Shown here: piece by piece, positions 34,229 to 43,596 of the stretch | How the letters are laid out: every line of letters starts with the position of its first letter | Numbering within the stretch: position 1 is the stretch's first letter | DNA from: Ancylobacter aquaticus | GTDB lineage: Bacteria; Pseudomonadota; Alphaproteobacteria; Rhizobiales; Xanthobacteraceae | Assembly: GCF_004339465.1 (NCBI RefSeq) | Contig: NZ_SMFY01000001.1 | Location: 372,001-436,000, forward strand | Direction: 5' to 3' | Length of the DNA: 64,000 bases | Position numbers and translations under genes: made by a program | The notes under the pieces: generated by a model | The model's input: the letters and a program-made list of their open reading frames with translations, nothing else | What the model was told of the DNA's origin: nothing | The model's database searches: none

Positions 34229-35052
34229 AGCACGTAGCTCATCGGCGTGCCGCTGACGGGGTGCGCCATGACGCCCATGTCGAGCCCGTAGATCGCGCGC
34301 AGCCGTTCCGGCTCCATGATCTCATCACAGGGCCCATGGGCAAGGAGCCGGCCGCCGCGCAGCGCCAGCAGCGCGTCGCAGGTGCGGGCGGCGAGGTTGA
34401 TGTCGTGCAGGATGACGATGACGGTCATGGCGCCGGCCTGCCCCGGCCCGCCGGCGGCCTCGCCGCCCAGCTCGCGCAATATGGCGAGCACCTCCATCTG
34501 GTGGGCGATGTCGAGCGCCGAGGTCGGCTCGTCGAGCAACAGGCAGCGCGCTCCTTGCGCCAGCATCAGCGCCAGCCAGGCGCGCTGGCGCTCGCCGCCG
34601 GACAGGCTGTCTACCGCGCGCTCGCGAAACGGGGCGAGCCCCGCCCGCTGGATCGCCGCTTCCACCCGCGCCTCGTCCTCGGGGCTGAAGCGGCCGAGCG
34701 CGCCGTGCCAGGGGTAGCGGCCGAGGCTGACCAGCTCGCGCACATTCATGCCGTCGGACGCGGGCATGAACTGCGGCATGTAGGCGACTTCGCGGGCGAA
34801 GGCGCGCCCGGACCACGCACCGAGCGGCCGATCGTCGAAGCGCAGTTCCCCGCTGCTGGGGGCGAGCTGGCGCGCCATCATCTTCAAAAGCGTGCTCTTG
34901 CCGGAGCCGTTCGGGCCGATCAGCCCGTAGACGCGCCCGGCCGGAAGGTCGAGCGTCAGGGGGCTGAGGATCGCCCGCTCGCCGAGCGTGAAGGCCACCT
35001 CGCACAGGGACCAGAGCGCGCCGGCCGGCGCTGGGCGGGCAGGGTCTACCAT
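34225..35052 (-). CDS. fhuC: Ferric-siderophore ABC transporter ATP-binding protein, FhuC-like
   Basis: 275-residue ATPase. Walker A is GPNGSGKST, the Q-loop 'VAYMPQFMPASDGMNVRELVSLGRYPW' is typical of FhuC/FepC, the signature is LSGGERQRAWLA, and Walker B LLLDEPTSALD. The start ATG at 35052 overlaps the stop of the TonB receptor by 7 bases. One insertion with Gly/Ala residues after the D-loop (GGEAAGGPGQAGAM) is unusual but does not touch a motif. Confidence 0.92.
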   Translation of the reverse strand: MVDPARPAPAGALWSLCEVAFTLGERAILSPLTLDLPAGRVYGLIGPNGSGKSTLLKMMARQLAPSSGELRFDDRPLGAWSGRAFAREVAYMPQFMPASDGMNVRELVSLGRYPWHGALGRFSPEDEARVEAAIQRAGLAPFRERAVDSLSGGERQRAWLALMLAQGARCLLLDEPTSALDIAHQMEVLAILRELGGEAAGGPGQAGAMTVIVILHDINLAARTCDALLALRGGRLLAHGPCDEIMEPERLRAIYGLDMGVMAHPVSGTPMSYVL

Positions 35053-37187
35053 TTGTAGGAGAGAGTCCCGACCACGGTGCGGCCATCACCATAGTAGCAG
35101 CCGAAGAAGCCGCAACTGGCGACATAGGTCTCGTCGGCGATGTTGTTCACGTTGAGCTGGGCCTTGAAGGGGCCCTTCTCATAGTGGATGGCGGCATCGA
35201 ACAGGGTATTGGAGCTGAGGAAGATGCTGTTGTCGTCCAGCGCGTAGCGATCCCCCACGAAGCGCACGCCGCCGCCGAAGCCGAAGCCGGCGAGCGTGCC
35301 CGAGGGAATGGTGTAGTCGAGCCAGACATTGGCCATGTTCTCCGGGACATTGGCCGGGCGGTTGCCGGCATACTGGCCCTCGGTGATCTCGGCGTTCATG
35401 TAGGTGTAATTGGCGATCAGGTTGAGCCCGTCCGCCAGTCCCGCCACGGCGGTGAACTCGAAGCCCCTGACGCTGACCTCGCCAAGCTGGGTCTCATAGC
35501 TGACGCCGTCGATCAGCTCCGTGGACACCACGTTGGACTGGGTGATGTCATAGCCGGCAATCGTGAAGAAGCCATTCCAGCCCACCGGCTGGTACTTCAC
35601 GCCGGCCTCGAACTGCTCGCCCTGCATCGGCTGGAACGCGGCGCCGCCGAGCTGGGTCGGCATGTTGCCGATGACCGGCTCGAAGGAGGTGGAGTAGTTG
35701 AAATAGGGGGCGATGCCGTTGTCGAACAGATAGGTCAGGCCGACGCGGCCGGTGAAGGCGCTGTCGTCCTGGTTCTGCGCGGTGTCGCCGAAATTGGTCA
35801 GGCTGGTGGAATCGGTGGTCGCCCAGTCATGGCGCAGGCCGAGGGTGAGCAGCCAGTTCTGCAGCCGGATCTGGTCCTGCGCATAGATGCCGGTCTGGGA
35901 AATGGTGCCGTCCACATCGGCCGTGTACCAGGGCGCGGCCGAGCCGACCGGCTGGTTGTAGATCGGGAACAGGATGTTGATCGGCGACGCCGTGCCGAAA
36001 TCGGTGGAGTTGGATTCGCTGTAGCGGCGATAGTCGACGCCGATCAGCACCCGATGGCTCAGCGCGCCGGTCTCGAACTTGCCGTGAAGCTGGCTGTCGA
36101 GATTGAAGGTCTGCTGGTCTTCGGAGTTGTCCGAGGAGCCACGGTCCGCCACGAAGGGGTTCGTGGTGCTCAGCGCGCTGTAATAGAGGCTATTATAGTC
36201 CCAATCGAGCACCGCATAACGGGCGTTCTGGCGGAACTCCCAGGTCTCGTTGAAGCGGTGCTTGAACTCGTAGCCGACGCTGCCGAAGGTGCGGTTGGAG
36301 TTGTCGTAGTCGGGATCGCCGAGGAAGAGGTTGCGCGGCAGCCGCAGGCCGCCATCGGCATCCACCGTGTACTGCACCGGCAGCCCGACCGGCGTGCCAG
36401 ACTGGTCGTACTGGATGTTGGCCAGCACGGTGAGCGAGGTGTCGGTGGAGGGCTGCCAGGTCAGCGCCGGGGCGAAGAACAGGCGGTTATCGTCGACATG
36501 ATCGGTCTGGGTGCCGCCGTCCCGCGCGAGGCCGGTGAAACGGTAGGCGAAATCGGAATGGTCCGGGATCACGCCGCCAATGTCGAAGCGGCCGGTGTAG
36601 CGGTCGAAGCTGCCTATTTCCGCCTGCACCTCGCCGAAATTGGTGAAGGTCGGGCGCTTGGAGATGAAGTCGATCAGGCCGCCGGGATTGCCCTGGCCGT
36701 AGAGCACGGAGGCGGGGCCGCGCAGCACGTCGATCCGCTCCATGCCGTAGGGGTCGATGGCCGTGGTCCCGGCCTCGCGCATCAGCTTCAGCCCGTTGAG
36801 ATACATGCTGTTATCGGCGGCGAAGCCGCGGATGATCGGGTAGTCGAAGCGCGGGTCGGTGCCGAAGGGCTGGGAGACGACGCCCGCCGTGTAGTCGAGC
36901 GCTTGCCCGACATTCTGCACGGCGCGGGCGTCCATCTGGTCGCGCGTCACCACGGAGATCGACTGCGGAACCTCGATGAGCGGCGTGTCGGTCTTGGTGC
37001 CGGCGGTGCTGGTGCGGGCGACATAGCCGTCGACATCGGCGTTGGCCCGTTGACCTTCGATGTCCACCTGTTCGAGTTCGATCGCCACCGCGCCGTCCTG
37101 CGCCCGCGCCATGCTGGCCGGAACAAAAACCGCCGCGCTGCCCATCAGCAGCGACACCATCGAGAGGCCCAGCCGTTCGCGCATCAT
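35046..37187 (-). CDS. TonB-dependent siderophore receptor, FhuA/FoxA-like
   Basis: 713-residue outer-membrane receptor. The signal peptide ends 'ASMARAQDG'. The plug domain at about 65-180 has 'ERIDVLRGPASVLYGQGNPGGLIDFISKRP', typical of siderophore receptors. The barrel runs to a C-terminal aromatic residue ('GTLSYKW'). A TonB-box-like segment IELEQVDIEG lies near residues 36-45. It is the first gene of the fhu operon and is divergent from the AraC regulator. The siderophore is not identifiable, but FhuB-type partners argue for hydroxamates. A pair of Cys (CGFFGC) in the last strand-loop is notable. Confidence 0.93.
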   Translation of the reverse strand: MMRERLGLSMVSLLMGSAAVFVPASMARAQDGAVAIELEQVDIEGQRANADVDGYVARTSTAGTKTDTPLIEVPQSISVVTRDQMDARAVQNVGQALDYTAGVVSQPFGTDPRFDYPIIRGFAADNSMYLNGLKLMREAGTTAIDPYGMERIDVLRGPASVLYGQGNPGGLIDFISKRPTFTNFGEVQAEIGSFDRYTGRFDIGGVIPDHSDFAYRFTGLARDGGTQTDHVDDNRLFFAPALTWQPSTDTSLTVLANIQYDQSGTPVGLPVQYTVDADGGLRLPRNLFLGDPDYDNSNRTFGSVGYEFKHRFNETWEFRQNARYAVLDWDYNSLYYSALSTTNPFVADRGSSDNSEDQQTFNLDSQLHGKFETGALSHRVLIGVDYRRYSESNSTDFGTASPINILFPIYNQPVGSAAPWYTADVDGTISQTGIYAQDQIRLQNWLLTLGLRHDWATTDSTSLTNFGDTAQNQDDSAFTGRVGLTYLFDNGIAPYFNYSTSFEPVIGNMPTQLGGAAFQPMQGEQFEAGVKYQPVGWNGFFTIAGYDITQSNVVSTELIDGVSYETQLGEVSVRGFEFTAVAGLADGLNLIANYTYMNAEITEGQYAGNRPANVPENMANVWLDYTIPSGTLAGFGFGGGVRFVGDRYALDDNSIFLSSNTLFDAAIHYEKGPFKAQLNVNNIADETYVASCGFFGCYYGDGRTVVGTLSYKW

Positions 37188-37223
37188 GGTACCCGCCTTA
37201 AAACAGTTGAGATGAATTATAAG

Positions 37224-37259
37224 AAGCGTTTCCCTCCGGCCTCAGGAAACACCGCTTCA
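37224..37259. promoter_or_regulatory. Imperfect inverted repeat upstream of the TonB receptor
   Basis: GAAGCG-TTTCC pairs with GGAAA-CAC-CGCTTC around a central 11-base loop, 37 bases before the receptor start. It could be a leader hairpin or an operator. The surrounding 229 bases (37188-37416) are AT-rich compared with the neighbours, which suits a divergent promoter; I could not recognise a Fur or Irr box with certainty. Confidence 0.4.
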
Positions 37260-37416
37260 TATCAATGAACATCCAGCCGTTCTTGTCGCATCCTCTTGTA
37301 TTTTGGACGATCGTGTTTTCTATTGCGCTTTGATCGAATGGATTTGGCGCCAGAATAAGGCGATTTGCTAGTTCATATCGATTCTAATCTATTAACCCCC
37401 GTATTGATCTTGGGGA

Positions 37417-38319
37417 ATGGCGCGCAGGATGACATTCCAACCCCGCATGACCTCGTCGGTGGAAGGCATAACCCTTCTCGATGACCTGCACTGGCGGCGC
37501 TGGAACGGGATCATCGCCGATGTCTGGCATGTCGCCTGCGCGGCGGGGGCGCGCGGCCATTATGTCTCGCGCGACGCCCGGCTTTTCGTGGTGCTGGAGC
37601 GCGAGGGGGCGCGCTCGGATGTGCAGCTTTCCGCCGATGGCAGCACCCGCACGGTGCAGCGCGCCCCGCACCGGATGAGCTTCGTTCCCGCCGACATGCC
37701 GGTCTGGTCGCATATCGACGAGCCAGTGCGGGTGCGCCATCTCGACCTGCACTTCCATGCGCCCACGCTCAGCGAGCGGCTGGGCGAGGATCTCGCCGAT
37801 GACCGGCTGACGACGCCGCGCCTCGACTTCATCGATCCCCGCCTCTTCTCCCTGGCGCAGCTCATCGCCGATGAATGCACCGGCCCGGACCGCCATCACG
37901 ACCTCTATGGCGACGGCCTGACGCTGGCGCTGTTCATCGACCTGCTGCGGCTCGGCCGCGCCGCGCCGGGCGCGCAGGTTGCGCGTGCAACCTTGTCGCC
38001 GCGCCAGCTCCGGCGGGTGACCGATTTCATCGAGGCCAATTGCTCGCGCAACATCCGGCTGCATGAGCTGGCGGAACTGACCGGCCTGTCGCAATCCTAT
38101 TTCAGCCACGCCTTCAAGGCGGCGACCGGGGTGCCGCCCTATCAGTGGCACATGAAGGCGAGGCTGCGGAACGTGCAGGCCTTGCTCGCCGATTCCGACC
38201 TGCCGATCACCGAGATCGCCTCGACCTCCGGGTTCACCGATCAGGCGCACCTGACCCGCAGCTTCCGCCGCCTGACCGGCGCCACCCCCGCCGCCTGGCG
38301 GCGCGCCCATGGCCGCTGA
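37417..38319 (+). CDS. AraC-family transcriptional regulator
   Basis: 300 residues. A ligand-sensing N-terminal domain covers about 1-190, and two helix-turn-helix motifs lie at about 200-298 (RNIRLHELAELTGLSQSYFSHAFKAATG, then DLPITEIASTSGFTDQAHLTRSFRRLTGATP), which is the full AraC DNA-binding domain. It is divergent from the TonB-dependent receptor, so it probably activates the fhu operon when the siderophore is present, as other receptor-linked AraC regulators do. The alternative start at codon 5 or 11 cannot be excluded. Confidence 0.88.
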   Translation: MARRMTFQPRMTSSVEGITLLDDLHWRRWNGIIADVWHVACAAGARGHYVSRDARLFVVLEREGARSDVQLSADGSTRTVQRAPHRMSFVPADMPVWSHIDEPVRVRHLDLHFHAPTLSERLGEDLADDRLTTPRLDFIDPRLFSLAQLIADECTGPDRHHDLYGDGLTLALFIDLLRLGRAAPGAQVARATLSPRQLRRVTDFIEANCSRNIRLHELAELTGLSQSYFSHAFKAATGVPPYQWHMKARLRNVQALLADSDLPITEIASTSGFTDQAHLTRSFRRLTGATPAAWRRAHGR

Positions 38320-38410
38320 CGCGACCTCGACCTAGCCACACCCGGTTGCCCGCCCGTGGGGGAGGCGGCATGGTGCGCGCCGGCGCTGGGGCCGCAGGAC
38401 GGGTGTGACC

Positions 38411-39643
38411 ATGGATGTGCGCGCGCGACGCTTCGCCCTCGTGAGCGGCCGCTGGGATGCGAGCGTCGCCGTGGTCGACATCGACACGGCGCTCGACCTC
38501 GCCCATCACGACAGCGACCGGGCCGTGGTCTCGCGGCCCCGCGTCACCCCCGATCTGGTGGGGGAGGACGGCGCGCGCTTTGCCGCCGTCGGCCTGCCGG
38601 TGAGCCTTTCGGCGGTGCCGGCGCTGAACAGGCTTCTCGTCGTCAATCATGCCGGGGCCACCGCGCCGCAGGCGATGCAGGGCTGCCCGCACGGCCATGC
38701 CGGCGCGGTGGCGCTGTTCGACCTGCGGGCGGCACTGGCGGGACAGGCCAGCGCGCCCGACATCCTGCTGCCGACGCGCACCTTCGGCCCGGTGGGCTGC
38801 GTCGTCACCCCGGATGGGCGCCATGTGCTGGTGGCGGCCGGCGAGGGCGAGGGGCTTGAGGATGGCGGCTTCGAGGTCAGCGTGATCGACATGGCCGCCC
38901 CGGCTGTGCTGCACAATTTCGTTCTGCCGCATGCGGGCCGGCCCTGCCCGCGCCCCTCGCCGGATGAAGGCTTCGGCGGCTTCCCCAACCCCGCCGGCAT
39001 CGCCATTGCGCGCGGCGTGCCGGATCTGGTGCTGACCGCCGATGGCGGCAGCGGGACGGTGAGCGTCTTCGCTCTCGCCGATGTGCTCTCGGGCGGGCCG
39101 CATCCTCCGCTGGTGCGCTTCTCCCTGCCGACCGGCCCGTTCGGCATCGCCGCCAGCCCCGACGGCACGCAGGCGGTTGTGGCCAACCGGGAATGCCCGC
39201 GCACCGGGGAGGAGGGCAACAGCGTCAGCTTCCTCGACCTCGCCGCGCTGCGGCGCGGGGAGGGCGCAGCGCCGGTCGCGGTCGTAATCGGCAGCGATGA
39301 CGGGCGGCCGAGCCGGCCCATGGGCGTAGCCTTCGCGCCCGACGGACGGAGCGCTTTTGCCGCCTGCTTCCGCACCGGCACGCTTTCGCGGCTGGAGCGC
39401 GGCGCGGACGGCCAGTGGCGCGAGGCGCGGCGGACCACGCTGGAGGGGCCGGCCGGCTCGCCTTCCTGTCCGCGCGGCGTCGCGGTGACGGCGGACGGCG
39501 CCCTCGTGCTCGTGGCCGGAGGCCCGCGCGGCGCGCCCGCCAGCAGCGTTCTCTGGCTTGTCGACGCGCAGAGCCTGACTCCCCTCAGTCGCGTGACAGG
39601 GGTCGGAAACGAGTCCTATTTCCTTGAAATAGTTGAGCTTTAG
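38411..39643 (+). CDS. Beta-propeller (YVTN-like) protein of unknown function
   Basis: 410 residues, not recognised beyond its fold. Repeated 'TPDGRHVLVAAGEGE', 'SPDGTQAVVANRECP', 'APDGRSAFAACFRTG' and 'TADGALVLVAGGPRG' units of about 40-60 residues mark a seven-bladed propeller similar to YVTN/6-phosphogluconolactonase-like proteins. No signal peptide, so cytoplasmic. I chose the ATG at 38411; a GTG at 38405 in frame is the alternative, with AGGA at 38397. Four of its Cys are in conserved blade positions. It lies 91 bases after the AraC gene and may belong to the siderophore locus, but its role is unknown. Confidence 0.65.
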   Translation: MDVRARRFALVSGRWDASVAVVDIDTALDLAHHDSDRAVVSRPRVTPDLVGEDGARFAAVGLPVSLSAVPALNRLLVVNHAGATAPQAMQGCPHGHAGAVALFDLRAALAGQASAPDILLPTRTFGPVGCVVTPDGRHVLVAAGEGEGLEDGGFEVSVIDMAAPAVLHNFVLPHAGRPCPRPSPDEGFGGFPNPAGIAIARGVPDLVLTADGGSGTVSVFALADVLSGGPHPPLVRFSLPTGPFGIAASPDGTQAVVANRECPRTGEEGNSVSFLDLAALRRGEGAAPVAVVIGSDDGRPSRPMGVAFAPDGRSAFAACFRTGTLSRLERGADGQWREARRTTLEGPAGSPSCPRGVAVTADGALVLVAGGPRGAPASSVLWLVDAQSLTPLSRVTGVGNESYFLEIVEL

Positions 39644-39662
39644 CCCTCCCGGCGATGTTGGA

Positions 39663-39704
39663 GAATTCAGTTGCTTTCCCCCGGGAAAGTGCCAAACTGA
39701 ATTC
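39663..39704. promoter_or_regulatory. Nested inverted repeat before the tctC gene
   Basis: The outer arms GAATTCAGTT (39663-39672) and AACTGAATTC (39695-39704) match perfectly. The inner CTTTCCC-CC-GGGAAAG (39674-39689) folds as well. A half-site AATTC follows at 39708. It stands 56 bases before the tct operon start and 19 bases after the propeller gene stop, with no T tract. Probable operator, possibly with terminator function. Confidence 0.6.
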
Positions 39705-39760
39705 ATAATTCAAATGCGTCCAAAGCGACGCAACGCCAAAACCATCCCTGGGAGGGGACC

Positions 39761-40747
39761 ATGACGCTTTCACGCCGGGACTTTGCGCTCGGGGCTGCCG
39801 CTTCGGCAGGCCTCATGACGGGCGGTGCGGGATTTCTCACCTCGGCTTTCGCCCAGAGCGGCTGGGTGCCGACCCGCGACGTCGAGCTGGTGATTCCGTT
39901 TGCCGCCGGCGGCGGCTCGGACCTGCTAGCCCGCATCGTGGGCAAGATCATCGTCGAGGAAAAACTGATCCCGCAGCCGCTGGTGCTCAACAACCGTCCC
40001 GGCGGCGGCGGTGCTGTCGGCATCGGCTATGTCGCGGCGAGCCGGCGCAAGGACCCGAACACCATCATCCTGATCAACGGCACGACGCAGATCACGCCGA
40101 TCCTCAACCCGGCGGCGCGCACGCTGACGGAGGTTCAGCCGATCATGAACTTCATGCTCGACGACTTCCTGCTCTTCGTCAGCGGCGATTCCAAATACAA
40201 GACCGCCCAGGAACTGATCGACGACATCAAGGCCAAGCCGACCAAGACCTTCAATTTCTCCACCGGCGGCACCACCGACATCATGGCGATCACGGTTTTC
40301 TCCCGTGCGCTGGGCAAGGACATCAACCCGGTCAACTTCAATAGCGGCGGTGAATCGATGACCGCGCTGCTGGGCGGCCATGTCGACGGCACCATCGGCA
40401 ACCCGCTGGAGTTCATGGGCCAGCTCGCCTCCGGCAAGGTGCGCGCGCTCGGCGTGTTCCGCGACACGCGCTTTTCCGCCATGCCCGATGTACCGACGCT
40501 GAAGGAGATCGGGCTCGACGTGCCGAACTTCCAGATGTGGCGCGGCATCGCGGTGCCCAAGGACGTCGACCCCGCCGCGCAGCTCTACTGGCAGGGGGTG
40601 ATGGAGAAGGTTTCGGCCTCGCCGACGATGAAGAAATACATCGCCGACAATGTCGCCACCGAGGCCCCCATCGTTGGTGCCGAATTCGTTGCCTTCCTCG
40701 CGGCGCAGGAAAAGCTCTATCGCGGTCTGCTGGCCAAGCCGGCCTGA
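39761..40747 (+). CDS. tctC: TctC-like tripartite tricarboxylate transporter binding protein
   Basis: 328-residue periplasmic binding protein (Bug/TctC family). The twin-arginine signal S-R-R-D-F-A is at residues 4-9, with a hydrophobic region ending at 'AFAQSG'. The mature start 'VELVIPFAAGGGSDLLARIVGKIIVEE' is the family fingerprint and binds carboxylate ligands. It is first of the tct set with TctB, TctA and a TIM-barrel enzyme. A GGAGGGG lies upstream. The ligand is likely an organic acid. Confidence 0.92.
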   Translation: MTLSRRDFALGAAASAGLMTGGAGFLTSAFAQSGWVPTRDVELVIPFAAGGGSDLLARIVGKIIVEEKLIPQPLVLNNRPGGGGAVGIGYVAASRRKDPNTIILINGTTQITPILNPAARTLTEVQPIMNFMLDDFLLFVSGDSKYKTAQELIDDIKAKPTKTFNFSTGGTTDIMAITVFSRALGKDINPVNFNSGGESMTALLGGHVDGTIGNPLEFMGQLASGKVRALGVFRDTRFSAMPDVPTLKEIGLDVPNFQMWRGIAVPKDVDPAAQLYWQGVMEKVSASPTMKKYIADNVATEAPIVGAEFVAFLAAQEKLYRGLLAKPA

Positions 40748-40757
40748 GGAGCGGGCC

Positions 40758-41210
40758 ATGAAGGATAAAGTCCTCACCGGCGACATGGGCTTCGCCGTGG
40801 GCTGGGCGTTGCTCGGCCTGTATTGGATGGTCGGCGCGTTCGACTATCCCCTGTGGTCCGGCTTCGCGCCGGACTCAGGTTTTCTGCCACTGGTCTACGG
40901 CACGCTGCTCTTCCTGCTGTCGGCGGCGGTGGCGCTCTCTCTCGTGTTCGGCGAGGCCGAGCCGGAAGAGCGCGAGCCGTTGACCAAATCGCTGCTGGTC
41001 CTCGGCGCGCTGGTCGTGGTGGTGGCGAGCCTCGGCTTCATCGGCTTCCTGCTGCCGGTCTTCGGCCTGATGATGTTCATCTATCTCTATGTCGAGCGGC
41101 TTCCGCTCCTGCGCTCGGCCGTGGTGGCGGGGCTGGTGACGGCCAGCCTGGCGCTGATCTTCGTGCACTGGCTCAGCATTCCCCTTCCGCTCGTGACCTG
41201 GGATTTCTGA
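40758..41210 (+). CDS. tctB: TctB-like small membrane subunit
   Basis: 150-residue protein with four predicted helices (16-32, 45-65, 75-110, 120-145), the size and layout of TctB. GAGGAG stands before the ATG at 40758. Low conservation is normal in this subunit; identity rests on position between tctC and tctA. Confidence 0.85.
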   Translation: MKDKVLTGDMGFAVGWALLGLYWMVGAFDYPLWSGFAPDSGFLPLVYGTLLFLLSAAVALSLVFGEAEPEEREPLTKSLLVLGALVVVVASLGFIGFLLPVFGLMMFIYLYVERLPLLRSAVVAGLVTASLALIFVHWLSIPLPLVTWDF

Positions 41211-41211
41211 C

Positions 41212-42717
41212 ATGGAAGCCTTGATGGATCTCGGCGGCGGGTTCAGCACCGCGCTGACCCCGAACAACCTGATGATGTGCTTCATCGGCGTGTTCCTCGG
41301 CCAATTGGTTGGGGTGCTGCCGGGCATCGGCCCCTCGGCGGCGATCGCGCTTCTTCTGCCGCTGACCTTCGGCAGCGACCCGACGGCGTCGCTGATCATG
41401 TTCGCCGGCATCTATTACGGCGCGCAATATGGTGGCACCATCACTTCGGTGCTGATCAGCGTTCCCGGCGAATCCTCGACGGTGATGACCAGCATTGACG
41501 GCTACCAGATGGCCATCAAGGGCCGGGCCGGCGCCGCGCTCGGCATTGCCGCCATCGGCTCGTTCATCGCCGGCACCATCTCGACGCTGGGCCTCACCTT
41601 GCTGGCACCGCCGCTGGCGCAGGCAGCGCTCGCCTTCGGCCCGCCGGAATATTTCGCCCTCGTGGTCCTTGGCCTCGTCGCGCTGGCAGCGGTCAGCGGC
41701 CGCTCGGTGCTCAAGGGGGTGGCGGCGGGCGTCGCCGGGCTGTTGCTGGCGACCATCGGCATCGATCCGCAGAGTGGCGTCTCGCGCTTCGATTTCGGCA
41801 TGATCTGGCTGCTCGACGGCATCGAGTTCATCGTCCTCACCGTCGCCCTGTTCGGCGTCGGCGAGGTGCTGGCGAGTTGCACCACCGCCTCCGCCCGTCC
41901 GGTGGCGGAGGTGAAGAACGTGCTGCCGACGCGGGAGGACTGGCGGCGCAGCCGCATGCCGATCCTGCGCGGTTCCTTCGTCGGCTTTCTGGTCGGCGTG
42001 CTGCCGGGCACCGGGGCGACCATTGCCAGCTTCATCGCCTACATCATGGAGAAGAAGCTCTCCCGCCATCCCGAGGAATTCGGCAAGGGCGCCATCGAGG
42101 GCGTGGCCGGGCCCGAATCCTCCAACAACGCTGCGGCCGCCGGCGCGCTGGTGCCGATGCTGGCGCTCGGCGTTCCCGGCTCCGGCACCACGGCGATCAT
42201 TCTCGGGGCGCTGATCATGTTCGGGCTGCGGCCGGGGCCGGAGCTGTTCACCCAGAACTCCGACCTGGTCTGGGCGGTGATCGCCAGCATGTATATCGGC
42301 AATCTCCTGCTGCTGATCATGAACCTGCCGCTCGCCGGCTTCTTCGCCAAGCTGTTGAAAGTGCCGTATAAATGGCTCTACCCGCCGATCCTCGCGATTT
42401 GCTTGGTCGGCGTGTTCTCGCAGGCCAACAGCCTGGAGGATTGCTGGCTGGTGGTGGGCTTCGGCGCCATTGGCTGGGCCATGAAGCGGTTCGACTGGCC
42501 GGCGGCGCCCATGGTCCTCGGCCTCGTGCTCGGCCCGATGTTCGAGAGCTCGCTGCGCCAGTCCCTGACCATGTCGCACGGCACCGCCTTGATCTTCATC
42601 GACCGGCCGATCGCGGCGGCGCTCATGCTCGCGGCGGTCCTGTTCATCGCCATCCCGGTTATCGCCGGGATGCTCACGTCCCGTCCGCGCCCGGCGAGCG
42701 CAGGAGAATCCCCATGA
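41212..42717 (+). CDS. tctA: TctA-like large membrane subunit
   Basis: 501-residue permease of the TctA family with 10-12 helices. The family motif 'GVLPGIGPSAAIALLLPLTFG' is near residue 34 and 'YYGAQYGGTITSVLISVPGESS' near 68, the second half repeating 'GVLPGTGATIASFIAYIMEKKLSRHPEEFGKGAIEGVAGPESSNNAAAAG'. Driven by a proton or sodium gradient. It starts 2 bases after the tctB stop. The stop overlaps the next gene's ATG. Confidence 0.93.
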   Translation: MEALMDLGGGFSTALTPNNLMMCFIGVFLGQLVGVLPGIGPSAAIALLLPLTFGSDPTASLIMFAGIYYGAQYGGTITSVLISVPGESSTVMTSIDGYQMAIKGRAGAALGIAAIGSFIAGTISTLGLTLLAPPLAQAALAFGPPEYFALVVLGLVALAAVSGRSVLKGVAAGVAGLLLATIGIDPQSGVSRFDFGMIWLLDGIEFIVLTVALFGVGEVLASCTTASARPVAEVKNVLPTREDWRRSRMPILRGSFVGFLVGVLPGTGATIASFIAYIMEKKLSRHPEEFGKGAIEGVAGPESSNNAAAAGALVPMLALGVPGSGTTAIILGALIMFGLRPGPELFTQNSDLVWAVIASMYIGNLLLLIMNLPLAGFFAKLLKVPYKWLYPPILAICLVGVFSQANSLEDCWLVVGFGAIGWAMKRFDWPAAPMVLGLVLGPMFESSLRQSLTMSHGTALIFIDRPIAAALMLAAVLFIAIPVIAGMLTSRPRPASAGESP

Positions 42718-43550
42718 ACAACGATTTCCGCTCCCGCATCGGCATCGATCTCAACCGGCGGATCGGGCTGGAGCCCGGCCTCGACTGGGCGATCGCCAAT
42801 GGCGTGCGCTTCCTCAATATCTGCCTCGACCCCGACCCTGCCCTGCTCGACCCCGCCAATCCCCGCCTCGCCCGCGCCCGGGAGAGGATCGCGGAAGCCG
42901 GCATCACGCTCGGCCTGCACACGCTGTCGGCGGTGAATGTGGCGGAGGATTCGCCCTTTCTCAGCGAGGCAACGGATGCCTATCTGACGGCCTATCTGCG
43001 CGCCGCCAAGGCCATCGGCGCCGGCTGGGTCATCATGCATGGCGGCTATCACTTCACCGCCGACAAGCGCGAGCGGATGGACATCGCCGTCGCCCGCCTC
43101 GCCCGCATGAGCACCATTGCCGAAGACGAGGGCATGACGATCCTGCTGGAGAACATGAACCCCGAGCCGGCCGGCGCCGAGGTGAAATATCTCGTCCACG
43201 ACCCGGAGGAGGCGCTGTATTATTTCGAGCGGCTGACCTCGCCGGCGCTGCGCTGGGCCTTCACCACCAACCACGCCCACATGCTGGAATGCGGCATTGG
43301 CGGCTTTCTCGACGTGATGGATCTCAGCCGCTGCGGCGAGGTTCGGCTGGCCGATAATCGCGGCGAGATCGAGGAGCATCTCTATCCCGGCACCGGCAAT
43401 GTGGACTTTGCCGACATCTTCCGCGAGCTGGAGCGGCGCGGCTATCGCGGCCACTACATGCAGGACTATCTCGGCATCGAAGACATGCTGCGCGGGCGCG
43501 AGATCATCGCCGATATTGCGGAAAAGGCCGTGCTGCGCGACGCCGTGTGA
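42714..43550 (+). CDS. Sugar-phosphate isomerase/epimerase-like TIM-barrel protein
   Basis: 278-residue cytoplasmic enzyme of the xylose-isomerase-like AP-endonuclease-2 fold (PF01261 type). 'SRIGIDLNRRIGLEPGLDWAIANGVRFLNI' begins the barrel, then 'GLHTLSAVNVAE', 'WVIMHGGYHFT', 'TILLENMN', 'WAFTTNHAHMLECG' and a C-terminal Glu/His metal-site region. GGAG lies upstream of the ATG at 42714, which overlaps the tctA stop (ATGA). It probably acts on the imported acid or a derived sugar acid. The exact reaction cannot be told. Confidence 0.8.
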   Translation: MNNDFRSRIGIDLNRRIGLEPGLDWAIANGVRFLNICLDPDPALLDPANPRLARARERIAEAGITLGLHTLSAVNVAEDSPFLSEATDAYLTAYLRAAKAIGAGWVIMHGGYHFTADKRERMDIAVARLARMSTIAEDEGMTILLENMNPEPAGAEVKYLVHDPEEALYYFERLTSPALRWAFTTNHAHMLECGIGGFLDVMDLSRCGEVRLADNRGEIEEHLYPGTGNVDFADIFRELERRGYRGHYMQDYLGIEDMLRGREIIADIAEKAVLRDAV

Positions 43551-43596
43551 CGGGCGGAGGGGGCCCGCAGCCGGCTTGGCGGTTCTCTTCTCGTCG

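Noticed and set aside
35184..37268. A 694-residue plus-strand open frame antisense to the TonB receptor
   Set aside because: Same reasons as above; the receptor on the other strand has full family structure.
37188..37416. Fur, Irr or RirA box between the TonB receptor and AraC genes
   Set aside because: The region is AT-rich but no site agreed well enough with a known consensus to be named.
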